A DNA stretch of 13,305 bases from CAYZJD01 sp964478455 (GTDB taxonomy: Bacteria > Acidobacteriota > Terriglobia > Bryobacterales > Bryobacteraceae), in contig CAYZJD010000091.1 in NCBI GenBank assembly GCA_964478455.1, positions 1 to 13,305 of the forward strand. The letters run 5' to 3'. A model generated the notes under the pieces. It made no database searches and had not been told where the DNA came from. It worked only from the letters and a program-made list of their open reading frames with translations. The first letter of the stretch is position 1; every line of letters starts with the position of its first letter. Both the position numbers and the translations under genes were made by a program. This document shows positions 6,733 to 13,305 of this stretch, piece by piece.

Positions 6733-7623
6733 ATGATAGTGATCGTGTGGCTCGTCCTTTTCCTGGCGGCCGTCGGCGCTTGGGCCGCCGATCTTGAGCC
6801 TCGCGAGATCGTCCGGAGGTCCGTCGAGGCCAACGAGGGAGAGAACTGGACGATCGCGCGGAACTACACCTTCCTGGAACGGGTCGAGACGAAGCATTTG
6901 AAGGGTGACCGGAGCGCAAGATCCAGGTCCGTGAAGACCTACGACGTGACGCTGGTGGAGGGCTCGCCGTACCGGCGACTGGTCGCCCGCGACGACAGGA
7001 GCCTCCCGGCGGAAGAAGAGCGACGGCAAGAAGAGCTGCTGCAAGGGAGCATCGAGGCGCGGCGCAAGGAGACGCCCTCCGAGCGTGCAAAGCGAATCGC
7101 CGAGTTCGAGAAGCAGCGCAACAAGTACCGCGACGCGCTCCGCGAGATCCCGGACGCTTACAGCTTCCGCCTCGTTGGGGAAGAGGAGATTGACCAGAAC
7201 GCCGTCTGGGTGATCGAGGCCACGCCGCGCCCAGGCTACAAGCCCCGAAGCCGGTACGCCAGGCTCTTCCCTCACCTCAGGGGCGCTCTCTGGATCAGCA
7301 AGTCCGATTTTCACTGGGTGCGAACCGCTGCCGAACTGGTTGACAACTTCCACTTCGGATGGATCCTGCTGAGGGTCGCCAAAGGCGCGCGAGTGGAAAT
7401 GGAGCAGGTCCGGGTGAATGGCGAGGTCTGGCTGCCGCGGCGCGTCTGGTACGTCGCCTCCGCCCGTATCGGACTTTTCAGGCGCTACTTCGTCGAGCAG
7501 GAGAACACGTACAGCCGCTTCCGGAAGTTCGTGGCCGACTCACGGGTGGTTTCGACGACCGCGCTGGAATATAAGAGACGCGTACCCGTACCGCTCTACC
7601 TGGCGCTTTCCCGGTGCAAGTAG
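6733..7623 (+). CDS. Secreted protein of a possibly acidobacterial family, LolA-like fold possible
   Basis: This is a 296-residue protein of unknown function. MIVIVWLVLFLAAVGAWA is a clear signal peptide, with likely cleavage at AWA-AD (residue 19), so the mature protein is periplasmic or surface-associated. After YTFLERVETKHL (45-56) and DVTLVEGSPYRRLVARDD (71-88) comes a highly charged, probably helical segment (92-136). Beta-rich sequence follows, including WVIEATPRPGYKPRSR (159-174) and ALWISKSDFHWV (185-196). The pattern recalls outer-membrane-lipoprotein-sorting (LolA/LolB-like) folds, which is an inference. The ATG at 6733 is chosen because it gives the signal peptide directly; longer versions would bury it. 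Its 3' end overlaps the convergent PGPGW gene by 28 nt. Confidence 0.75.
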   Translation: MIVIVWLVLFLAAVGAWAADLEPREIVRRSVEANEGENWTIARNYTFLERVETKHLKGDRSARSRSVKTYDVTLVEGSPYRRLVARDDRSLPAEEERRQEELLQGSIEARRKETPSERAKRIAEFEKQRNKYRDALREIPDAYSFRLVGEEEIDQNAVWVIEATPRPGYKPRSRYARLFPHLRGALWISKSDFHWVRTAAELVDNFHFGWILLRVAKGARVEMEQVRVNGEVWLPRRVWYVASARIGLFRRYFVEQENTYSRFRKFVADSRVVSTTALEYKRRVPVPLYLALSRCK

Positions 7624-7799
7624 GGCTCTGCCTTCTTCCGGGCCCACCCGAGAAGCCTCCGCAGCCAGGGGTAATGATCGCTGAGGATGACCAGTCCCGG
7701 TATCAGAAAGATCCATCCCGGCATGACCGGCAAGATGAGTCCCAACACGCCGATAACGACGAGCGAGACTCCGATGGTGGTGCGGATGATCTTGCGCAA
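7596..7799 (-). CDS. Small PGPGW-type membrane protein
   Basis: This small membrane protein carries a PGPGW-like core. The hydrophobic stretch GVSLVVIGVLGLILPVMPGW continues into IFLIPGLVILS (about residues 10-40), giving two closely spaced membrane segments joined by a Pro-Gly-Trp turn. A basic tail with tryptophans follows (YPWLRRLLGWARKK). The function of the family is unknown. The start is uncertain. The open frame extends to a GTG at 7859 (87 residues), but the first 20 residues are unlike the family, and a good promoter with an extended -10 lies inside that extension. I therefore prefer the TTG at 7799 (67 residues). No strong ribosome-binding site precedes either start. The stop lies inside the end of the convergent secreted-protein gene. 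Confidence 0.7.
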   Translation of the reverse strand: MRKIIRTTIGVSLVVIGVLGLILPVMPGWIFLIPGLVILSDHYPWLRRLLGWARKKAEPYLHRESAR

Positions 7800-7817
7800 G
7801 GACGGCTCGTTGCCTCG

Positions 7818-7846
7818 ATTGTAGCATCGGGTCCCCGACCTGTCCG
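7818..7846 (-). promoter_or_regulatory. Putative extended -10 promoter of the PGPGW gene
   Basis: On the minus strand, TGCTACAAT (complement of 7818-7826) is an extended -10 element with a five-of-six TATAAT match. CGGACA (complement of 7841-7846; four of six) is 17 nt upstream. Transcription would start near 7811, only about 12 nt before the TTG at 7799, which argues against the upstream GTG start. Confidence 0.5.
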
Positions 7847-7859
7847 CCCACGATCCCAC

Positions 7860-8027
7860 AAACAGCGTCTTTCATCGTCCTGCTGGCTGCTAGCAGTTCT
7901 AGGAAAACCGGCGTGCGCCAACGACGCTCAGCAAGTGCCGGAAGATCGTACCATTACGTTTAGGAAGACTCAAATGCGTGCCCGTACTTGACCCTTTTAA
8001 GCGATTAGCACTAGAGTAGAGGTGCCG
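7860..8027. other. Intergenic region between the PGPGW and PilZ genes
   Basis: No gene is seen. It contains a perfect 10-bp palindrome, CTGCTAGCAG (7888-7897), and a possible plus-strand promoter, TTGACC (7988-7993) with TAGAGT 18 nt downstream (8012-8017). That promoter would start transcription almost at the PilZ start codon and leave the ribosome-binding site untranscribed, so it is doubtful. Confidence 0.35.
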
Positions 8028-8363
8028 GTGATCGAGCAGCGCAAAAGCAAACGATTTGACCTGAGGCTTCCCGTGGAGGTCGTGCGCAGGAGCTTTCAGC
8101 CGACTTCCAGCGCGGGAGAGACGAAAAACCTCAGCGCCGGAGGCGTGCTGTTCGCCGCTCCGCTGGATGTCGAGGTGGGCGATCCCATCGAGTACGTCAT
8201 CACATTTCCGACGGGCTCCATCGACGGGGGCAGTGTGAACCTCCGTTGTCTTGGAAAAGTGGTGCGGCTCGAGTCTTCCTCAGCCGATTCGCCCGAAGGA
8301 AGACCTCTCGCAGTGGTTGCGGCTACTTTGGAACGGTACGAATTCAACCGGGGTAAGCGCTGA
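8028..8363 (+). CDS. PilZ-domain protein, probable cyclic di-GMP receptor
   Basis: This 111-residue protein consists almost entirely of one PilZ domain. Both cyclic-di-GMP-binding motifs are intact: RxxxR as R5 to R9 in QRKSKRFDLRLPVEV, and (D/N)xSxxG as N34, S36 and G39 in NLSAGG. The remainder gives the beta strands of the barrel (VGDPIEYVITFP, NLRCLGKVVRLE). There is no membrane segment or second domain, so it is likely a cytosolic adaptor whose output partner is unknown. Two in-frame GTG codons compete as start. The one at 8028 has TAGAGG five nt upstream and is preferred; the one at 8022 would add only two residues and overlaps that site. No motility, cellulose or pilus genes are adjacent. 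Confidence 0.88.
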   Translation: MIEQRKSKRFDLRLPVEVVRRSFQPTSSAGETKNLSAGGVLFAAPLDVEVGDPIEYVITFPTGSIDGGSVNLRCLGKVVRLESSSADSPEGRPLAVVAATLERYEFNRGKR

Positions 8364-8443
8364 ATGCCCCCGGCGCGCGGATAGTCCTCCAAGCGGAGTG
8401 CCTTAGAGGTCTTGGACGCGCAGCCAGAGTGTTCCTACGCGTC

Positions 8444-8473
8444 TTGCGCGTTCCTTCCCGCCTGACGTACCAT
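8444..8473 (+). promoter_or_regulatory. Weak candidate promoter of the helicase gene
   Basis: TTGCGC (8444-8449) and TACCAT (8468-8473) are separated by 18 nt and would start transcription about 20 nt before the helicase ATG. The -35 match is only three of six, so this is tentative. Confidence 0.25.
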
Positions 8474-8499
8474 AGCAAAGAAAAGGCGAAAATACAACG

Positions 8500-10842
8500 A
8501 TGAATCTGAGCTTGGGCTTTCCCGAGTTCGGCTCGGAAACCGGATTGAGCCGCCGGGGCGACCTCGAGGCCGCGATTACGCGCTTTGCACAGATGGCAGG
8601 TCCGGACTCCCCCATTCGCGCTGTCCGGCAGCTTCCGGCGCGCGCCGGCGAGTCCGAGCCGTTTCCCGAACAGGTGCATCCTGACCTCCGGCGTGCCCTC
8701 GAGCAACAAGGGATTCGGGAGCTTTATAGCCACCAGGCGGAGGCGTTCCGCCGGCTTGCCGCGGGAGAGAACGTCGTTGTGGTCACACCCACGGCGAGCG
8801 GCAAGACCATCTGCTACAACCTGCCGGCGCTGAACCTCCTGCTCCGCGAGCCGGAAGCCCGGGCTATGTACCTGTTCCCCACCAAGGCGCTGGCCGAGGA
8901 TCAGCTCCACGAGTTCCACTCGATTGTCGAGGCCATGGGTTCGGGCATTCGGGCGTTCACCTACGACGGCGACACGCCGCAGGATGCCCGCCGCGCCATC
9001 CGGGAGCGCGCCAACGTGGTCTTCACCAACCCCGACATGCTGCACGCCGGGATCCTCCCGCACCACACCCGCTGGGCCAAGCTCTTCGAAAGCCTCAAGT
9101 ACTTTGTCATCGACGAGCTGCATTACTGCCGCGGAGTCTATGGGAGCCACCTGGCCAATGTCATTCGCCGCTTGCGGCGGATCTGCGCGTTCTATGGCTC
9201 CTCGCCGCAATTCATCTGTTGCTCGGCCACCATCGCTAACCCGTTGGAGCTGGCCGAACGGCTGGTGGAAGCGCCGTTCAAGCTCATCGACCGCAACGGC
9301 GCGCCCGCCGGCGAGAAGTTCTTCGTGTTCTACAACCCGCCGGTTGTCAACCGGCAGCTCGGCATCCGGCGGAGCTACCTGCACGAGGCCCGGCGACTGG
9401 CGCTCGAGTTCATCGACCGCAGCCACCAGACTCTGGTCTTCTGCAACAACCGGCTCGCCACCGAAGTCCTGGTCACATATCTTAAAGACGCAATGGAGCG
9501 CAGCCCGCTCGGGGTGGAGGCGGTGCGCGGCTATCGCGGCGGTTATCTCCCGCGTGAGCGGCGGGAGATCGAGCGCAAGCTGCGCGACGGCGAGATCCGG
9601 GCGGTGGTCGCCACCAACGCGCTCGAACTCGGCGTGGACATCGGCACGCTCGATGCGGTGGTGATGGCGGGCTATCCGGGCACCGTCGCCTCGACGTGGC
9701 AGCGGGCGGGCCGCGCCGGCCGCCGGCAGAACGTCTCGCTCGCCCTGCTGGTCGCCTCCAGCGCGCCGATCGACCAATACATCATCGAGCACCCGGAGTA
9801 CTTCTTCGGCCGGCCCGTGGAGCACGCCTTCATCAACCCGGACAATCTGGAGATCCTCGTCAGCCATCTGAAGTGCGCTGCGTTCGAGTTGCCGGTTCGC
9901 GACGGCGAGAAGTTCGGCCCGCACACGACAGCCGATCTCTGCCATTTCCTCGAAGAAACCGGCGTGCTGCATCACTCGGCCGGCGCCTGGCACTGGACCT
10001 CGGACACCTACCCGGCCGACGCCATCAGCCTCCGCGCCGTTACCAGCGACAACTTTGTGGTCGTCGACACCACCGGCGAGCCGGAGGTGATCGCCGAAGT
10101 CTCCTTCCCCGCGGCGCTCACCAGCCTCCACGAAAAAGCGATCTACCTTCATGAGGCCCGCCAGTACCAGGTGGAGAAGTTTGACTACGAGGCGCGCAAG
10201 GCCTATGTGCGCCGCATCGACTGCGACTACTTCACCGACGCCATCGACTACACGCAGGTCAAGGTGCTCGAGCAGTTCGAGTCGGCGCCGCTGGCCGGTG
10301 CGCTTGCGGCCCACGGCGACGTGCGGGTGAACCGCCAGATCGTCGGCTTCAAGAAAGTGAAGTTCTATACCCTGGAGAACGTTGGAGCCGGCAACCTGTC
10401 GATGCCGGAACAGGAGATGCACACCACCGCGTTCTGGATCCATTTCCCCGAGGCTTTCCTGGCGCGATTCCCGGATCTGTCTCCAACGGAGAGGCAGGGC
10501 GGTCTGACCGGCCTGGGGAATTTGCTCCGCGCCGTGGCGACGCTGCTGCTGATGTGCGACCCGCACGACCTCGGTGTGGCTCTCACCGAGGACATCGCCG
10601 GCGGTCTGAGGATGTGGGAGCCGAATCTCTACCTCTACGACAGCTACCCCGGGGGCATCGGGCAGAGCGCGCCCCTGTTCAAGCTGGCCCCGCGCATGTT
10701 AGCGGGCGCGGCCGAGCTGCTGGCCGCCTGCCCCTGCCAGTCCGGCTGCCCGAGTTGTGTTGGCCCAGTGGGCGAGGTGGGCGAGCGCGGCAAGCAGGCA
10801 GCGGGACGCCTGCTGGCGCAGCTTTGCGCTCTTGGCTCGTAA
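8500..10842 (+). CDS. mrfA: DEAD-box helicase of the MrfA/YprA type
   Basis: This 780-residue superfamily 2 ATP-dependent DNA helicase is complete. Motifs: Q-like LYSHQAEAF (75-83), Walker A TPTASGKT (96-103), DELH box (205-208), SAT (242-244), VVATNALELGVDIG (369-382) and motif VI QRAGRAGR (401-408). The C-terminus carries four cysteines, C744, C746, C750 and C753, in CPCQSGCPSC. This CxCx3Cx2C spacing is that of the metal-binding C-terminal domain of Bacillus subtilis MrfA (about 750 residues). MrfA works with the exonuclease MrfB to repair mitomycin C damage independently of UvrABC. No mrfB-like gene is next to it here. The ATG at 8500 is preceded only by a distant AAAGG. A 740-codon frame on the opposite strand is a compositional shadow. 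The family is certain; the orthologous name is likely. Confidence 0.88.
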   Translation: MNLSLGFPEFGSETGLSRRGDLEAAITRFAQMAGPDSPIRAVRQLPARAGESEPFPEQVHPDLRRALEQQGIRELYSHQAEAFRRLAAGENVVVVTPTASGKTICYNLPALNLLLREPEARAMYLFPTKALAEDQLHEFHSIVEAMGSGIRAFTYDGDTPQDARRAIRERANVVFTNPDMLHAGILPHHTRWAKLFESLKYFVIDELHYCRGVYGSHLANVIRRLRRICAFYGSSPQFICCSATIANPLELAERLVEAPFKLIDRNGAPAGEKFFVFYNPPVVNRQLGIRRSYLHEARRLALEFIDRSHQTLVFCNNRLATEVLVTYLKDAMERSPLGVEAVRGYRGGYLPRERREIERKLRDGEIRAVVATNALELGVDIGTLDAVVMAGYPGTVASTWQRAGRAGRRQNVSLALLVASSAPIDQYIIEHPEYFFGRPVEHAFINPDNLEILVSHLKCAAFELPVRDGEKFGPHTTADLCHFLEETGVLHHSAGAWHWTSDTYPADAISLRAVTSDNFVVVDTTGEPEVIAEVSFPAALTSLHEKAIYLHEARQYQVEKFDYEARKAYVRRIDCDYFTDAIDYTQVKVLEQFESAPLAGALAAHGDVRVNRQIVGFKKVKFYTLENVGAGNLSMPEQEMHTTAFWIHFPEAFLARFPDLSPTERQGGLTGLGNLLRAVATLLLMCDPHDLGVALTEDIAGGLRMWEPNLYLYDSYPGGIGQSAPLFKLAPRMLAGAAELLAACPCQSGCPSCVGPVGEVGERGKQAAGRLLAQLCALGS

Positions 10843-10854
10843 CCGTTTAAGAAC

Positions 10855-10868
10855 GCGCAAACATGCGC
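10855..10868. terminator. Short hairpin between convergent genes
   Basis: GCGCA (10855-10859) pairs with TGCGC (10864-10868) around AACA, in the 25-nt gap between the convergent helicase and membrane-protein stops. The stem is only five pairs and has no T-run, so terminator function is uncertain. Confidence 0.2.
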
Positions 10869-11257
10869 TAAGCCGGCCGCGCCGCGAACAGGCGCTCCGT
10901 CTCAGCCTGGAGAAGCACCCAGAGCCCGTATACGCCCAGGGCCGTGCCGATAGGCACGTTCAGAAGATTCAGCGCGGAGATCACGATCGCCAGAATCCTG
11001 GCCCAGGGCTGCAACTTCAGCAGGCCGATCCCCGCGATGATGCCCGGCAACGAAAGAACGACCAGCACGACGGCAATGACCACTCCTATGAGGCCCAGGA
11101 TGGGAATGGCAACCGCGGCCTCCGGGTCATGGTGAGCAGCCATGCCGACGATGCCGGCCACCCCGCCGAAGATCAGCAGAATGATCAGTGCCCCGAGCAG
11201 GAACATGGAGCCGAACACGATGTTAAGAATGGCCAGAATGCGAACGTGATCGCGCAT
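10868..11257 (-). CDS. Small multi-span membrane protein
   Basis: This is a 129-residue hydrophobic protein of unknown function. Three or four membrane segments are visible: about 8-40, 48-80 and 87-118, the last possibly split in two at the VP turn. A short polar loop (AAHHDPEA, 40-47) lies between the first two. The region GIGLLKLQPWARILAIV resembles small hypothetical inner-membrane proteins with a WAR turn. The start at 11257 is strongly supported by AAAGGAGG (complement of 11262-11269), five nt upstream, the best ribosome-binding site in the window. A longer frame reaches upstream to 11515, but it crosses this promoter region and the DUF302 gene. The gene stands alone, convergent with the helicase gene and divergent from the DUF302 gene. 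Confidence 0.75.
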   Translation of the reverse strand: MRDHVRILAILNIVFGSMFLLGALIILLIFGGVAGIVGMAAHHDPEAAVAIPILGLIGVVIAVVLVVLSLPGIIAGIGLLKLQPWARILAIVISALNLLNVPIGTALGVYGLWVLLQAETERLFAARPA

Positions 11258-11280
11258 GCACCCTCCTTTGGACGGGACGC

Positions 11281-11309
11281 ATTCTACAACAGGTACGTTC
11301 GGCGGCCAG
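11281..11309 (-). promoter_or_regulatory. Putative promoter of the small membrane protein gene
   Basis: On the minus strand, TAGAAT (complement of 11281-11286; five of six) lies 17 nt after CTGGCC (complement of 11304-11309; three of six). The predicted transcript would begin near 11274 and include the strong AAAGGAGG site. Confidence 0.45.
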
Positions 11310-11317
11310 GAAAGTTC

Positions 11318-11338
11318 CCGGTTGTCACCTGAAACCGG
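11318..11338. promoter_or_regulatory. 6-bp inverted repeat, possible operator
   Basis: CCGGTT (11318-11323) and AACCGG (11333-11338) form a perfect inverted repeat with a 9-nt spacer. It sits in the gap between the divergent membrane-protein and DUF302 genes, 26 nt before the DUF302 ATG. The position suits a dimeric regulator, but a 6-bp match can arise by chance. Confidence 0.3.
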
Positions 11339-11363
11339 CGGCTGCATCTTACACTGGTAGGCT

Positions 11364-11744
11364 ATGATCTTCGAAGTCTCTTCCACCAAGTCGCTCGACG
11401 AAATCGGCCGGGCTTTGCAGGAGGCCGCCGCCCGCCACAAGTTCGGCGTCATCGCCGTGCATGACCTCAAGGCCAAGATGAAGGAAAAGGGCGTGGACTT
11501 TGCGGGGGAGTGCATGATCTACGAGGTCTGCAACCCGCAGCAGGCAAAGAAGGTGCTGGAGGCCAATGGCGCCGTCTCCACCGCGCTGCCCTGCCGCATC
11601 TCGGTTTATGGCAGTGGCACCACCCACGTGCTCGCGACGATCCTGCCGACGGCGTTGATGAAGCTGTTCTCCAGCCCCGAACTCGATCCCGTCGCGCAAG
11701 AGGTCGAAGACGTCGTGGTCGCTATGATGAAGGAAGCGGCCTGA
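11364..11744 (+). CDS. DUF302 protein
   Basis: This 126-residue soluble protein fits the DUF302 family. It has the N-terminal SLDEIGRALQEAAARHKFGVIAVHDLKAKMKEKG pattern in pieces (10-43), the central ECMIYEVCNPQQAKKVL (49-65) and PCRISVYGSG (76-85). Cysteines C50, C56 and C77 are present. There is no signal peptide or membrane segment. DUF302 proteins are small alpha/beta domains of unestablished biochemical role that are often near redox or metal-related genes; no such partner is obvious here. The ATG at 11364 has only a weak GTAGG two nt upstream, and TACACT at 11350-11355 could be a -10 element. Its 3' end overlaps the convergent CcmH-like gene by 23 nt. Confidence 0.85.
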   Translation: MIFEVSSTKSLDEIGRALQEAAARHKFGVIAVHDLKAKMKEKGVDFAGECMIYEVCNPQQAKKVLEANGAVSTALPCRISVYGSGTTHVLATILPTALMKLFSSPELDPVAQEVEDVVVAMMKEAA

Positions 11745-12114
11745 GCCAGCGACGCAACACGAGGGCGGCTACCACCGCACCTAGGGCGAGCATCACCCAC
11801 GGGATCACCTGGAGCCACCACCAGCGGGAGCCCTCGGGCTCGAGCAGCACTCGCATCCCATAACGCTGCTTGTAGAAGCCGAGAATCTCCTCGTCCCGCT
11901 TGCCCTCGAGCACCATCCGGCGGATCTCCACCTTCATCTGAAGCGCCGCCTCGCTGCGGTGGGTCGAAACCGGCTCGGACCAGCAGCAAGGTGCAACCAG
12001 CGACCTCTCGAGTTTTTCGATCCTCCGCGCCTGCTCCGGCGTGGGCTCCACCGCCGCGGCGGCCAGGGCGAAGCAGGCGACCATCGCGATCAGATTTCGG
12101 ATACGCGGCTCCAC
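11722..12114 (-). CDS. CcmH-like cytochrome c biogenesis protein with CCW motif
   Basis: This 130-residue protein has the layout of CcmH/CycL/NrfF, which reduces apocytochrome c before haem attachment. It has an N-terminal signal segment (about 7-21), a periplasmic helical domain, a C-terminal membrane helix (about 101-120) and a short basic tail. KVEIRRMVLEGKRDEEILGFYKQRYGMRVLLEP in pieces (61-93) matches the helical part of CcmH. The usual LRCxxC motif is replaced by LVAPCCW (39-45) with adjacent C43 and C44, and H52 follows. The start is probably the GTG at 12114, which provides R4 and R6 ahead of the hydrophobic segment. The ATG at 12084 is an alternative that lacks positive charge. The GTG lies inside the end of the glycosyltransferase gene (25-nt overlap), suggesting coupling. 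No other ccm gene is in the window. Confidence 0.75.
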   Translation of the reverse strand: MEPRIRNLIAMVACFALAAAAVEPTPEQARRIEKLERSLVAPCCWSEPVSTHRSEAALQMKVEIRRMVLEGKRDEEILGFYKQRYGMRVLLEPEGSRWWWLQVIPWVMLALGAVVAALVLRRWLRPLPSS

Positions 12115-13305
12115 AACTTCATCATACGCTGCCGGCGCGCCAGCCATCCCAGAAGCAGCATCGCGTACACGGGCCCGTAGATCCACCAGCGGAGCGGCGT
12201 CGAACCCTGCCATTCTCCCAGTTCGAGCCAGCGAATCAGGACGTGGTAAGCCAGCGGCACGAGCGCTGTCCACAACAGCAGGGCCGGCACCGGATAAAAC
12301 GCCAGCATGGGAAGCAGCCACGTCAGATACCACGGGTGCACGTTGGAGGAGACGATCAGCATGATCGCAATCACCGCCAGCGAGGCCTTTTCGAGCGGCC
12401 ACTTGAGCAAGCTCACCGCGATCGCTGCAGCCGCGACAACCCCGAACGCGAGGTACTTGGCGCGGTAGACATCGCCCGTCATCCAAAGCAGCAAGCCGTG
12501 TAGGCTGTCGTTGTTGCGCCAGCCCCCGAGAAATCCGCTCATGAAGCGGATGTTCTCGGTGACGTCGCTCCGGTACGGCCACGCGAGCAGCGCTGCAATC
12601 GGCAGGAGGACCAGCCACTGCTGCCATCGCCGCGGTCGCCATCCCTTCCAGCCAATGAACGCCGGAAACAGGACCAACGGCCAGAATTTCGCCGCCGCCG
12701 CAAGTGACAGCGCGGCGAAGCTCCACGTCCACCGCTCCTTCGACGCGGCCAGCAAGGCCAGCAGGACGAAGAGCACGGCCGCCGAGTCGTTGTGCCCCGT
12801 CGCCCAGAACTCCATCACCGGCAGCGGCGACCACGCATAGATCAAGACGTGCTCCGGCGGGAGGCCGCGTCTTCGCAGAAGAGCCCAAAGGACCGCGATC
12901 ACCCCGAGATCGAACAGGGCGTATGGCGCCTTGAACCAGAACGCTTGCAGGAAAGGATCCTTCGTCAGAGCCGAAGTGGCGCGGTACATGCCGAATTGCA
13001 GTATCTCCACCAGTGGTCCGTAACCGGCCTTGGAATCTTTGCTGCCGACGGATGGGAAGGTTTCGTCGCGCAAGGACGCCCACTCCGGGTCGTTCGGCCG
13101 CGCCTGGTAGGGATTGCCGCCGCGGGCCTGGAGCTTACCCTCCCACCGGTAGCGGTACACATCGTCCGACAAGACCGGCGCCAGGGGCCAGACCGTCAGC
13201 CGGAACAGCACCGCAGCGACCCAGATAAGCACCGGTAACCTGCTGAAGACACTTGCCTTATGCGGCAGCCGCAATACCACCCACGCCGCAACAAGGTGGA
13301 CTAGC
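12090..13305 (-). CDS. GT-C membrane glycosyltransferase (GT39/GT87-like), 5' end cut off
   Basis: This polytopic inner-membrane glycosyltransferase is likely to use a polyprenyl-phosphate sugar donor on the periplasmic side. Numbering from an in-frame GTG at 13280, the first loop has SDDVYRYRWEGK (38-49), whose Asp pair is the typical GT-C catalytic site. GNPYQARP (55-62), ATGHND (160-165) and NVHPWYLTWLLP (313-324) are typical of mannosyltransferase-like members. About ten further membrane segments follow. The frame remains open to the right edge (reading VHLVAAWVVLRL before the GTG), which looks like part of a membrane helix, so the true start is probably outside the window. The stop overlaps the CcmH-like gene. 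The acceptor and sugar cannot be deduced. Confidence 0.85.
   Translation of the reverse strand, partial: LVHLVAAWVVLRLPHKASVFSRLPVLIWVAAVLFRLTVWPLAPVLSDDVYRYRWEGKLQARGGNPYQARPNDPEWASLRDETFPSVGSKDSKAGYGPLVEILQFGMYRATSALTKDPFLQAFWFKAPYALFDLGVIAVLWALLRRRGLPPEHVLIYAWSPLPVMEFWATGHNDSAAVLFVLLALLAASKERWTWSFAALSLAAAAKFWPLVLFPAFIGWKGWRPRRWQQWLVLLPIAALLAWPYRSDVTENIRFMSGFLGGWRNNDSLHGLLLWMTGDVYRAKYLAFGVVAAAAIAVSLLKWPLEKASLAVIAIMLIVSSNVHPWYLTWLLPMLAFYPVPALLLWTALVPLAYHVLIRWLELGEWQGSTPLRWWIYGPVYAMLLLGWLARRQRMMKLWSRVSEI

Noticed and set aside
8004..8012. Half of a CIRCE (HrcA) element, TTAGCACT
   Set aside because: Only one half-site is present, with no GAGTGCTAA partner at the required spacing, and no chaperone gene follows.
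8344..10566. 740-codon open frame on the minus strand opposite the helicase gene
   Set aside because: It lies antisense to a gene with complete helicase motifs, and its product is rich in Arg, Glu, Ala and Val in the way GC-rich antisense frames are. It has no recognisable domain.

Overview
The window is GC-rich (roughly 60-65 % by eye) and densely packed bacterial chromosome with short or negative gene spacing. No plasmid, phage or resistance genes are visible. The mix of genes suggests a Gram-negative soil-type bacterium, and the resemblance of several hypothetical proteins to acidobacterial families makes Acidobacteriota my best guess. The evidence is a secreted protein with a DVTLVEGSPYRRLVA-type core, a CcmH-like protein with a CCW motif, and a bacterial deoxyhypusine-synthase-like protein. 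This is inference from remembered family character, not a search.

Left edge (1-553): probably no complete gene. It may hold the last ten codons of a plus-strand gene, followed by a perfect 8-bp GC hairpin. Next comes an AT-richer patch (about 125-250) with two imperfect 46-bp-spaced repeats that recall IS21-type termini, and then two long inverted repeats.

Minus-strand block (554-6636): five genes read leftward, uvrA > deoxyhypusine-synthase-like > CPBP membrane protease > mtnA > TlpA-like thiol oxidoreductase. The first three junctions overlap by 4, 4 and 7 nt, and the last gap is 50 nt, so this looks like one translationally coupled operon. A plausible sigma-70-type promoter (TTGACC-18-GACAAT) lies upstream of uvrA. 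The operon mixes DNA repair (UvrA), methionine salvage from methylthioadenosine (MtnA), a possible polyamine or NAD-dependent enzyme (DHS-like) and envelope functions.

Centre (6733-8363): a secreted acidobacterial-type beta-rich protein (+) overlaps a small PGPGW membrane protein (-) tail to tail. A PilZ c-di-GMP-binding domain protein (+) follows.

Right part (8500-13305): a complete MrfA/YprA-type DEAD-box helicase with the C-terminal four-cysteine cluster (+), a small multi-span membrane protein (-), a DUF302 protein (+), and a minus-strand pair. The pair is a GT-C membrane glycosyltransferase, cut by the right window edge, overlapping a CcmH-like protein whose usual CxxC haem-handling motif is replaced by adjacent cysteines (CCW).

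No CRISPR array, tRNA, rRNA or intact mobile element was found. I do not see a clear new defence or mobile system. The observations most worth following are the DHS-like/mtnA operon and the CCW-type CcmH.
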